Assembly: GCA_041552055.1 (NCBI GenBank)
Contig: JBFELO010000133.1
Location: forward strand, 1-12,638
Length of the DNA stretch: 12,638 nt
Reading direction: 5' to 3'
Origin: JBFELO01 sp041552055
GTDB taxonomy: Bacteria; Acidobacteriota; Thermoanaerobaculia; Thermoanaerobaculales; Sulfomarinibacteraceae
In this document: positions 7,212-12,638 of the stretch, piece by piece
Numbering within the stretch: the stretch's first letter is position 1
Layout of the letters: the number at the start of each line of letters is the position of its first letter
Program-made: the position numbers and the translations under genes
Notes under the pieces: generated by a model
Seen by the model: the letters and a program-made list of their open reading frames with translations, nothing else
Told to the model about the DNA's origin: nothing
Databases searched by the model: none

Positions 7212-7239
7212 CAGCGACCAGCGACGAATGGCCAGCGAC
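7212..7239. repeat. Right inner arm: inverted GTCGCTG-type heptads
   Basis: On the plus strand the array reads CAGCGAC, CAGCGAC, GAATGGC, CAGCGAC. On the minus strand these are GTCGCTG words, matching the GTCGCTC array at 6814-6841 in inverted orientation. The third unit, GCCATTC, is a diverged copy that keeps the 7-base spacing. Confidence 0.75.
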
Positions 7240-7257
7240 AAGAGGCGGGCGGGGTCC

Positions 7258-7285
7258 GACCCCCGAGTCCCTAGCCCCGAGCCCC
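7258..7285. repeat. Right outer arm: four heptads of GAGYCCC type
   Basis: GACCCCC, GAGTCCC, TAGCCCC and GAGCCCC are in register directly downstream of the sufT-like stop codon (minus strand). They are the inverted partner of the CTCGGGG-type array at 6769-6796 and close the outer layer of the nested palindrome. The arrays lie only 13 bases beyond the end of the suf operon, so the operon's 3' transcript would include them. Confidence 0.6.
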
Positions 7286-7298
7286 TTCTTCCCACCCC

Positions 7299-7607
7299 TC
7301 AGTACATCCCCAACTCAAGCTTCGCCGCATCGGACATCATGTCGGGGTCCCACGGCGGATCCCAGGTGATCTCCACGTTCACCGAGGTGACACCGTCGAC
7401 GGCGGTGACTTTCTGCTCGACCTCGACCGGCAGCGACTCCGCGACCGGGCACATCGGCGAGGTCAGGGTCATCAACACGTGGGCGTTGCCGTCGTCGTCG
7501 ACGTTCACCTGGTAGATCAAACCCACTTCCCAGATGTTGATGGGGATTTCGGGGTCGTAGACTGTCTTAATCGTGTCGATGATGAGGTTCTTCAATTCGT
7601 TGGTCAT
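7299..7607 (-). CDS. sufT: SufT-like MIP18 family (DUF59) Fe-S assembly protein
   Basis: This is a 102-residue single-domain MIP18/DUF59 protein. Family hallmarks are DPEIPINIWEVGLIY at 18-32, a conserved cysteine C53 in TSPMCPVAE (49-57), and the C-terminal block TWDPPWDPDMM at 81-91 followed by AAKLELGM. Proteins of this type in suf operons act in cytoplasmic Fe-S cluster maturation or transfer to client proteins; the biochemical step is not settled. It is the last gene of the suf operon, consistent with that role. The start is supported by AGAAGG nine bases upstream. Unlike the upstream genes it is not tightly packed: 220 bases separate it from sufU, and a heptad inverted repeat fills that gap, so its expression may differ from the rest of the operon. 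PaaD-like phenylacetate proteins share this fold, but the neighbours argue against that role. Confidence 0.9.
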   Translation of the reverse strand: MTNELKNLIIDTIKTVYDPEIPINIWEVGLIYQVNVDDDGNAHVLMTLTSPMCPVAESLPVEVEQKVTAVDGVTSVNVEITWDPPWDPDMMSDAAKLELGMY

Positions 7608-7630
7608 GTCAGCCGCCTTCTGCGTAAAGT

Positions 7631-7826
7631 GTTCAGAGTTCAGAGTTCAGAGTTCAGAGTTCAGGATTGAGAGTTGAGAGTTCAGGCCGCCCCCGCCCGG
7701 AACGCGTTCGAATACACTGAACCGTTGGTTGTCGGCGAGAGCACGATGCGCCTTTTCTGGCAGAATCCCAGGGGCCAGCTTTTGGGGTGGGCGGGGGTAC
7801 TGACCACTGAACACTGGACTCTGAAC
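7631..7826. repeat. Inverted array of 7-bp GTTCAGA words between sufU and sufT
   Basis: Eight heptads in register occupy 7631-7686: GTTCAGA four times, GTTCAGG, ATTGAGA, GTTGAGA, GTTCAGG. Four inverted heptads occupy 7799-7826: ACTGACC, ACTGAAC, ACTGGAC, TCTGAAC. Just inside the arms CCCCCGCCC (7690-7698) pairs exactly with GGGCGGGGG (7789-7797). The palindrome GAACGCGTTC lies at 7700-7709. The right array stops one base before the sufU stop codon and the left array starts 23 bases before the sufT-like start. The element therefore fills almost the whole 220-base gap inside an operon, and the mRNA should fold there. No convincing gene is encoded within it. Confidence 0.85.
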
Positions 7827-7827
7827 A

Positions 7828-8280
7828 CTACTCCGTCGTGACCGCTTTTTCGTCGTCATCAGCGTTGATCGCGGCGTTCAGCGTGTGCCACGCGAGCGTG
7901 GCGCACTTGACCCGCACCGGATACTCGCGGACCCCTTCGAACACCTTGAGCTTGCCCAGCTCGACGCCTTGCTCGGCGGCGACGCCGGTGAGCATGTGGT
8001 GGAAGCCGTCGAACAGGTCCTTCGCCTGTTCGACGTTCTTGCCCTTGACCGCTTCGGTCATCAGCGACGTGGAGGCGGTGCAGATGGCACACCCTTCACC
8101 CTGGAACGAGATCTCGTGGATCACGCCGTCCTCGATACGCAGGTAAACCTTCACGACATCGCCGCACAGTGGGTTGTGGCCATCCGCGGTGCGGTTTGCG
8201 CAGTCCATGACGTAGCAGTTGCGGGGCTTCTTGGTGTGGTCGAGGATCATCTCCTGGTACAGATCGCGCAGGTCAGACAT
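7828..8280 (-). CDS. sufU: SufU-type Fe-S scaffold / sulfur acceptor
   Basis: The 150-residue protein belongs to the IscU/NifU N-terminal family. The cluster or zinc ligands are present: C39 in NPLCGD, D41, C64 in GCAICTAS and C126 in VKCATLAW; C67 is additional. Between C64 and C126 it carries the roughly 20-residue insertion (GFHHMLTGV through EGVREYP, about 92-121) that separates SufU from IscU, and the IscU chaperone-binding LPPVK motif is absent. SufU proteins bind zinc and take persulfide sulfur from SufS, passing it to the SufBCD scaffold. The ATG overlaps the sufS stop by one base (TGATG), suggesting coupled translation and roughly matched amounts. The last ten residues are acidic and polar and look like an unstructured tail. 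No sufE is seen, so SufU is the likely acceptor here. Confidence 0.95.
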   Translation of the reverse strand: MSDLRDLYQEMILDHTKKPRNCYVMDCANRTADGHNPLCGDVVKVYLRIEDGVIHEISFQGEGCAICTASTSLMTEAVKGKNVEQAKDLFDGFHHMLTGVAAEQGVELGKLKVFEGVREYPVRVKCATLAWHTLNAAINADDDEKAVTTE

Positions 8281-9524
8281 CAGCCGAATACCTCTCTCAC
8301 CCTGTGGAGTCCACGAACCAGAGCGTCGATCTCGTCGGCTCTGTTGTACACACCGAATGAAGCGCGCACCGTGGCTGATATGTTGTAGCGCAGCATCACG
8401 GGTTGTGCGCAGTGGTGGCCCGCTCGCACCGCGATTCCTTCGGTGTCGAGGATGGTGCCGATGTCGTGCGGGTGCACACCATCCATCACGAACGACAGCG
8501 CGCCGGCGCGATGACGGGCGGTGCCGATCAGTCGGATCCCCGGAACGTCGCTGACCTTGCGGGTCGCGTCCTCGAGCAACTCTCCCTCATGGGCTGCCAC
8601 CGCGTCGAGACCGAGGTCGTCGAGGAATCGGAGTGCCTCGGCCAAGCCGATGGCACCTTCGATGTTTGGAGTGCCGGCCTCGAACCGGTGCGGTGGTTCG
8701 TTGTAGGTTGTCTTGTCGAAGGTCACCGACAGGATCATGTCACCGCCCCCCTGATACGGGCCCATCTCCAGCAAGTGGGCGCGTTTGGCGTACAGAGCTC
8801 CGATCCCGGACGGACCGTACGCCTTGTGGGCGGAAAAGGCGAAGAAGTCGCAGTCGAGATCCTGCACGTCTACCGGGAGGTGCGGCACGGCCTGGGCGCC
8901 GTCGACCAGTACGGGCACTCCCTTGCGATGGGCGATCGCGATCATCTCGCGCACCGGGTTGACCGTTCCCAGCGCATTGGACACGTGCACCACGCCGACG
9001 ATTCTGGTGCGATCGTTCAGTCGCTTCTCGTACTCCTCCAGGATGATGTCGCCCCGGTCATCGATCGGGATCACTTCGAGCTTCGCGCCGCGCTCGTCGC
9101 ACACGAGCTGCCACGGCACGATGTTGGAGTGATGTTCCATCGCCGAGATGAGCACCTCGTCGCCGGGCTCGAGCCGAGGCCGGACGAAGCTGTGCGCGAC
9201 CAGGTTGATCGCCTCGGTGGTGCCGCGGGTGAAAACGATCTCGCGGCTGTCGCGGGCTCCGAGATGGTTCTTCACGGTGGTGCGTGCACTCTCGTACGCG
9301 ACCGTGGCCCGCTGCGACAGAACGTGGACTCCGCGGTGAACGTTGGCGCAGTCGCTCTCGTAGAACGTCGTGACGGCGTCGATCACCGAACGTGGCTTCT
9401 GGGTCGTGGCCGCGTTGTCCAGGTACACGAGTGGCCGGCCGTGGATCTTCTGGTGCAGCACCGGGAAGTCGGCGCGGACGCGCTCGATGTCGAGGCGTGC
9501 GGTCGCCGCGACGGCGGACGTCAT
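8280..9524 (-). CDS. sufS: Cysteine desulfurase, SufS type (group II)
   Basis: This 414-residue PLP-dependent enzyme releases sulfur from L-cysteine as an enzyme persulfide and yields alanine. YLDNAATTQKP at 34-44 is the N-terminal signature. K234 in SAHKAYGP is the PLP lysine, D208 and Q211 in VDGAQAVPH contact PLP, and H131 in MEHHSN stacks on the ring. C372 in RAGHHCAQP carries the persulfide; its short ordered loop is typical of SufS rather than IscS. These correspond to K226 and C364 of E. coli SufS. The true start is the ATG at 9522-9524, which overlaps the sufD stop as ATGA; the open frame continues to 9926 but that extension is sufD read in another frame. It works with the adjacent SufU as sulfur acceptor. 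Confidence 0.97.
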   Translation of the reverse strand: MTSAVAATARLDIERVRADFPVLHQKIHGRPLVYLDNAATTQKPRSVIDAVTTFYESDCANVHRGVHVLSQRATVAYESARTTVKNHLGARDSREIVFTRGTTEAINLVAHSFVRPRLEPGDEVLISAMEHHSNIVPWQLVCDERGAKLEVIPIDDRGDIILEEYEKRLNDRTRIVGVVHVSNALGTVNPVREMIAIAHRKGVPVLVDGAQAVPHLPVDVQDLDCDFFAFSAHKAYGPSGIGALYAKRAHLLEMGPYQGGGDMILSVTFDKTTYNEPPHRFEAGTPNIEGAIGLAEALRFLDDLGLDAVAAHEGELLEDATRKVSDVPGIRLIGTARHRAGALSFVMDGVHPHDIGTILDTEGIAVRAGHHCAQPVMLRYNISATVRASFGVYNRADEIDALVRGLHRVREVFG

Positions 9525-10840
9525 GCGGTCTCCCGCAATATCTCGCCCCGTGGCAGTCGGGACGTCAACGCGCGTTCCACCCGCGCCCTCACCTCGTCGA
9601 TTTCGATCGTCTGCACGACTTCGGAGGCGAACGCGTAGGTGAGGAGGCTCTCGGCGGCAGCTCGGTCGAGGCCACGGGACTGCAGGTAGAAGAGTGCGTC
9701 CTCGTCCAGCCGACCGACGGTCGAGCCGTGGGTGCAGCGGACATCGTCCGCCAGGATCTCCAGCTGCGGGTTGGAGTGGGCCAGCGCAACGTCGGACAGG
9801 ATCAGATTCCTGTTCGACTGCCTGGCGTCGGTTCTCTGTGCGTCCTGATCGACCACGATTCGGCCGGTAAACACGGCCCGGGACGCCCCATCGAGGATTC
9901 CCCTGTACTGCTGATCGCTGGTGCACCGGGGAGCTCGGTGACGCACCCGGACATGGTTGTCCACGTGCTGATCTCCATCCGTGACAGACAGCCCGGCGAG
10001 GCTCGCATGGGCCCCTTCGGCATCGAGCGTGACGTTGACGTCACTCCGGACCAGTCCGCCGCCGAGAGTGATGGTGTGGCAGTTCAGGCGGCTGTCACGC
10101 GCCAGGCGTGCCTGCCGATTCGCCACGTGGTTGGCCGCCGCATCCTCTTCGTGGGTGGTGGTGAGGCTGAGCGCCGCGTTGGCGTCCAGCACGATCTCGG
10201 TGACCGGACAGGTCAGCGTCTTCTCGGCCGACCCGACGTAGCTCTCGACAATGTTTGCGGAGCTCGACTGTCCGGCGAGGATCGCGATGCGTGGGAAATT
10301 GGCGGTGGGCTCTTCATCGGCGGTCGTGACCATCAGCAGCTGGATCGGTCGATCGACGGCGACACCGGACGCCAGCCACAGCAACACCCCGTCCTGGAAC
10401 AGGGCCGTGTTGAGTGCCGTGAACGCGTGCCGATCGATGTCGGCGTGGCGGCCCAAATGTGGTTCGATCAGCTCGGGCGACCACTCCAGAGCGTCGGCGA
10501 GACTGGTCAACACAGCTCCGGCCGGCAGTTCCGCCGTGGCAGAGAGCTCGGGAGAAAACCGACCGTTCACCAACACGATCCGGTGGGCATCCGGCACGCA
10601 GAAAGGCTCGATCGTGGGCTGTTCCGCGGGATGGGTCGCGAGCACGAGCGGAGTCTCGGCGATCTTCTTGACGTTCGTGAAGCGCCACTCTTCCATCTTG
10701 GGGGTCGGGAACCCGAGCGCGTCGAAGCGGGCCCTGGCGCGCCGCCGGAGATCGGCGACAAACCCTGGCTCAACGCGGGCGTTACCCGGCAAAAGGTCGT
10801 GCGCGAGGAGGGTGTGGCGGGCGGTGGCGGTCGCTTCCAT
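9521..10840 (-). CDS. sufD: SufD, Fe-S assembly scaffold subunit
   Basis: The 439-residue protein is a SufB paralogue and partner in the SufB-SufC2-SufD complex, which builds Fe-S clusters in the cytoplasm. The N-terminal helical part contains TPKMEEWRFTNV (46-57), a signature of the family. The middle is the parallel beta-helix. The C-terminal block DVRCTHGSTVGRLDED (366-381) holds C369 and H371, matching C358 and H360 of E. coli SufD at the SufB-SufD interface where clusters form. The start has GAGGAG seven bases upstream, and 10 bases separate it from the sufC stop. The stop overlaps the sufS start by four bases (ATGA). Length is in the normal range (about 420-450). Annotation as SufB is excluded by the order and by the separate full SufB-like sequence upstream. 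Confidence 0.95.
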   Translation of the reverse strand: MEATATARHTLLAHDLLPGNARVEPGFVADLRRRARARFDALGFPTPKMEEWRFTNVKKIAETPLVLATHPAEQPTIEPFCVPDAHRIVLVNGRFSPELSATAELPAGAVLTSLADALEWSPELIEPHLGRHADIDRHAFTALNTALFQDGVLLWLASGVAVDRPIQLLMVTTADEEPTANFPRIAILAGQSSSANIVESYVGSAEKTLTCPVTEIVLDANAALSLTTTHEEDAAANHVANRQARLARDSRLNCHTITLGGGLVRSDVNVTLDAEGAHASLAGLSVTDGDQHVDNHVRVRHRAPRCTSDQQYRGILDGASRAVFTGRIVVDQDAQRTDARQSNRNLILSDVALAHSNPQLEILADDVRCTHGSTVGRLDEDALFYLQSRGLDRAAAESLLTYAFASEVVQTIEIDEVRARVERALTSRLPRGEILRETA

Positions 10841-10850
10841 GTCGGTCTCC

Positions 10851-11624
10851 TCAGGTGGTGGCGGCAGCGGCGGGAGCGTCGGGGGCGGTCTCGAGCCACT
10901 CGTAGCCCTGGTCCTCCAGATGCAGCGCCAGCTCGCGGCCCCCGGAGCGGATGATCTTGCCGTCCTTCAGCACGTGCACGAAGTCGGGCACGATGTAGTT
11001 GAGCAATCGCTGGTAGTGGGTGATGACCACGAATGACCGATCCGGCGTCCGCAGCGAGTTGACGCCGTCGGCGACGATCTTGAGCGCGTCGATGTCGAGG
11101 CCGGAGTCGGTTTCGTCGAGGATCGCGAGGCGCGGCTCCAGCACTGCCATCTGGAAGATCTCGTTGCGTTTCTTCTCGCCCCCCGAGAAGCCTTCGTTGA
11201 CGGGTCGCTTGAGCAGATTCTCGTCGAGCTTGACCAGCTCCGTGCGCTCCTTCACCAGCTCGAGGAAGTCCATCGCGTCGATCTCCGGCTCGCCGCGGTA
11301 GGATCGGACCGAGTTGAGAGCGGTACGAAGGAAATAGGTGTTGCTGATGCCCGGGATTTCCACCGGGTACTGGAAGGCCAAGAAGATCCCTTCGCCGGCG
11401 CGCTGGGACGCGTCCAACTCGAGCAGGTCGCTGCCCCGGTAGAGGATCTCGCCCTGGGTGATCTCGTACTCCTCGCGGCCGGCGAGCACCTGGGCGAGCG
11501 TGCTCTTGCCCGAGCCGTTGGGCCCCATGATGGCGTGTACCTCGCCGGCGCCGACCTCGAGGTCGATCCCCTTGAGGATCTCGTTGCCATCGATTGAAAC
11601 GTGCAGATTCTTCAACTCAAGCAT
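10851..11624 (-). CDS. sufC: SufC, ABC-type ATPase of the SufBCD complex
   Basis: This 257-residue soluble ABC ATPase has no membrane segment. Walker A GPNGSGKST is at 34-42, the Q-loop glutamine is Q85 in AFQYP, the signature FSGGEKKR is at 146-153, Walker B LAILDE at 167-172 ends in the catalytic E171-type acid (D170-E171), and the switch histidine is H203 in THYQR. FSGGEKKRNEI followed by LDETDSGLDIDAL is the SufC-specific form of the motifs. Two copies bind one SufB and one SufD, and ATP-driven dimerisation reshapes the scaffold for cluster building. The start has GGAG about 12 bases upstream. A 97-base gap containing a hexamer inverted repeat separates it from sufB, which is unusual in an otherwise tight operon and could influence the SufC to SufB ratio. 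Confidence 0.97.
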   Translation of the reverse strand: MLELKNLHVSIDGNEILKGIDLEVGAGEVHAIMGPNGSGKSTLAQVLAGREEYEITQGEILYRGSDLLELDASQRAGEGIFLAFQYPVEIPGISNTYFLRTALNSVRSYRGEPEIDAMDFLELVKERTELVKLDENLLKRPVNEGFSGGEKKRNEIFQMAVLEPRLAILDETDSGLDIDALKIVADGVNSLRTPDRSFVVITHYQRLLNYIVPDFVHVLKDGKIIRSGGRELALHLEDQGYEWLETAPDAPAAAATT

Positions 11625-11647
11625 CGGTCTGTTTCTCCATTTCTTTC

Positions 11648-11719
11648 CCGTGCCCGTCTTCGTATCCGTCTCCGTGCCCGATACTGACTCTCGGATACGG
11701 AAATGGAGACGGAGACGGG
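11648..11719. repeat. 72-bp inverted array of 6-bp CCGTNN words between sufB and sufC
   Basis: Six hexamers in register lie at 11648-11683: CCGTGC, CCGTCT, TCGTAT, CCGTCT, CCGTGC, CCGATA. After an 8-base spacer, the inverse array at 11692-11719 reads CCGTCT, CCGTCT, CCATTT, CCGTAT, CCG on the minus strand. The arms are imperfectly complementary, so the sufB-sufC transcript could form a long hairpin ending three bases before the sufB stop codon on the other side. The same period and length occur at 7043-7114. Confidence 0.75.
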
Positions 11720-11721
11720 AA

Positions 11722-12638
11722 TCACCCCACGCTTCCTTCCAAACTCACTCCCAACAGCTTCTGTGCCTCCACCGCGAACTCCATCGGGAGTTCCTTGAAC
11801 ACCTCCTTGCAGAAGCCGTTGACGATCATCGACACCGCGTCCTCGGTGTCGATGCCGCGCTGGTTGCAGTAGAAGATCTGGTCCTCGCCGATCTTGGAGG
11901 TGGACGCCTCGTGCTCCATCTGGGCGGTGGAGTTGGCGATCTCTATGTAGGGGAAGGTGTGGGCGCCACACCGATCTCCGATCAACATCGAGTCGCACTG
12001 CGAGTAGTTGCGCGCCCCCTGCGCCCGCTTTGCCACCTTTACGAGGCCGCGGTAGGTGTTCTGCCCGCGGCCCGCGGAGATCCCCTTGGATATGATCGTC
12101 GAGCGGGTGTTCTTGCCCAGGTGGATCATCTTGGTCCCGGTATCGGCCTGTTGATGGCCCGCGGTCAGGGCGACCGAGTAAAACTCACCGACCGAGTTGT
12201 CACCCTTCAGGATCACGCTGGGGTACTTCCAGGTGATCGCCGAACCGGTCTCCACCTGGGTCCAAGAGATCTTCGAGTTGTCGCCCGCGCACTTGCCGCG
12301 TTTCGTGACGAAGTTGAAGATGCCGCCCTCGCCGGTTTCCTTGTCGCCGGGGTACCAGTTCTGGACCGTGGAGTACTTGATCTCGGCGTCCTCCATGGCG
12401 ACGAGCTCCACCACCGCGGCGTGGAGCTGGTTGTCGTCCCGCATCGGGGCGGTGCAGCCCTCCAGGTAGCTCACCTGGCTGCCTGCCTCGGCGACGATCA
12501 GGGTGCGCTCGAACTGCCCGGTCTCGGCCGCATTGATGCGGAAGTAGGTCGACAGTTCCATCGGGCAACGCACGCCTTCCGGTATGTAGACGAAACTGCC
12601 ATCGGTAAACACCGCCGAATTGAGCGCCGCGAAAAAAT
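11722..12638 (-). CDS. sufB: SufB, Fe-S assembly scaffold (C-terminal 304 residues; 5' end beyond window)
   Basis: The frame is open to the right edge, reading FFAALNSAVFTDGSFVYIP at the visible N-terminus; the GTG at 12612 is an internal valine codon, not the start. Roughly 170 N-terminal residues are missing compared with the usual 470-495. Family-specific blocks include IPEGVRCPMELSTYFRI, QNWYPGD and YSQCDSMLIGDRCGAHTFPY. Counting from the C-terminus, the cysteine in SQCDSML aligns with C405 of E. coli SufB, and the His-Glu in QMEHEAS aligns with H433-E434; these are essential for sulfur transfer and nascent cluster building. SufB is the main scaffold of the SufB-SufC2-SufD complex in the cytoplasm. 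It is the first visible gene of the operon; any regulator (for example an Rrf2-type or SufR gene) and the promoter would lie outside the window. Confidence 0.97.
   Translation of the reverse strand, partial: FFAALNSAVFTDGSFVYIPEGVRCPMELSTYFRINAAETGQFERTLIVAEAGSQVSYLEGCTAPMRDDNQLHAAVVELVAMEDAEIKYSTVQNWYPGDKETGEGGIFNFVTKRGKCAGDNSKISWTQVETGSAITWKYPSVILKGDNSVGEFYSVALTAGHQQADTGTKMIHLGKNTRSTIISKGISAGRGQNTYRGLVKVAKRAQGARNYSQCDSMLIGDRCGAHTFPYIEIANSTAQMEHEASTSKIGEDQIFYCNQRGIDTEDAVSMIVNGFCKEVFKELPMEFAVEAQKLLGVSLEGSVG

Noticed and set aside
7251..7263. GGGGT-CCG-ACCCC hairpin as a terminator for the suf operon
   Set aside because: Only a 5-bp stem, with no T tract on the minus strand, and it overlaps the heptad array; not enough to call.
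6003..7274. 423-codon plus-strand open frame running through the molybdoenzyme gene and into the repeat region
   Set aside because: It is antisense to a gene with clear motifs, is Arg/Gly/Val-rich without domain features, and its 3' part translates repeats.
7631..7686. CRISPR-like reading of the GTTCAGA repeats
   Set aside because: Units are 7 bases with no spacers, and no cas genes are present.
7647..7859. 70-codon minus-strand open frame in the sufU-sufT gap
   Set aside because: It is a frame shadow of the sufU 3' end followed by translated GTTCAGA repeats; no ribosome site or domain.
9525..9926. N-terminal extension of SufS by 134 residues
   Set aside because: The extension is sufD in another frame; the ATG at 9524 overlaps the sufD stop and starts the usual SufS N-terminus.
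9392..10954. 520-codon plus-strand open frame opposite sufS and sufD
   Set aside because: The opposite strand encodes unmistakable SufS and SufD; long antisense frames are expected in GC-rich coding DNA.

Overview
This GC-rich window looks like chromosomal DNA from an environmental bacterium, probably an Acidobacteriota member near Thermoanaerobaculia. That assignment is an inference from three things: the style of the C-terminal domain on the secreted sugar dehydrogenase-like protein, the corrinoid-activator gene, and the type of intergenic repeats. No rRNA, tRNA, CRISPR array, transposase or phage gene is visible.

Layout, left to right. (1) 1-467, minus: N-terminal part of a HAD-family phosphatase, cut by the window edge. 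(2) 560-2197, plus: a RACo-type protein with a 2Fe-2S domain and an ASKHA ATPase domain, which reactivates corrinoid proteins. (3) 2440-4257, plus: a secreted glucose/sorbosone dehydrogenase-like beta-propeller with an extra C-terminal domain. (4) 4560-6716, minus: a cytoplasmic molybdopterin/4Fe-4S oxidoreductase with no partner subunit. (5) 7299 to the right edge, minus: a suf iron-sulfur assembly operon in transcription order sufB (5' end missing), sufC, sufD, sufS, sufU, sufT-like.

The suf genes form one pathway. SufS takes sulfur from cysteine, SufU accepts it, the SufB-SufC-SufD complex assembles the cluster, and the SufT-like protein probably helps maturation or delivery. Two other genes here need Fe-S clusters (the RACo-type protein and the molybdenum enzyme). 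sufD/sufS (ATGA) and sufS/sufU (TGATG) overlap, which suggests translational coupling.

The most unusual content is between the genes. Every gap longer than about 95 bp holds an inverted-repeat element built from arrays of a short word, and the word and its period differ from gap to gap. About 10 bp (CGCAGAT) lies after the RACo gene. A 175-bp palindrome lies between the convergent dehydrogenase and molybdoenzyme genes. Two concentric 7-bp word arrays plus a 6-bp array lie between sufT and the molybdoenzyme. A 7-bp array (GTTCAGA) lies between sufU and sufT, and a 6-bp array (CCGTNN) between sufB and sufC. In each, the second arm is the reverse complement of the first, so transcripts could fold into long imperfect hairpins. 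Three of the four word-array elements in the suf half share the plan of word array, short spacer or C-rich block, then inverted array.
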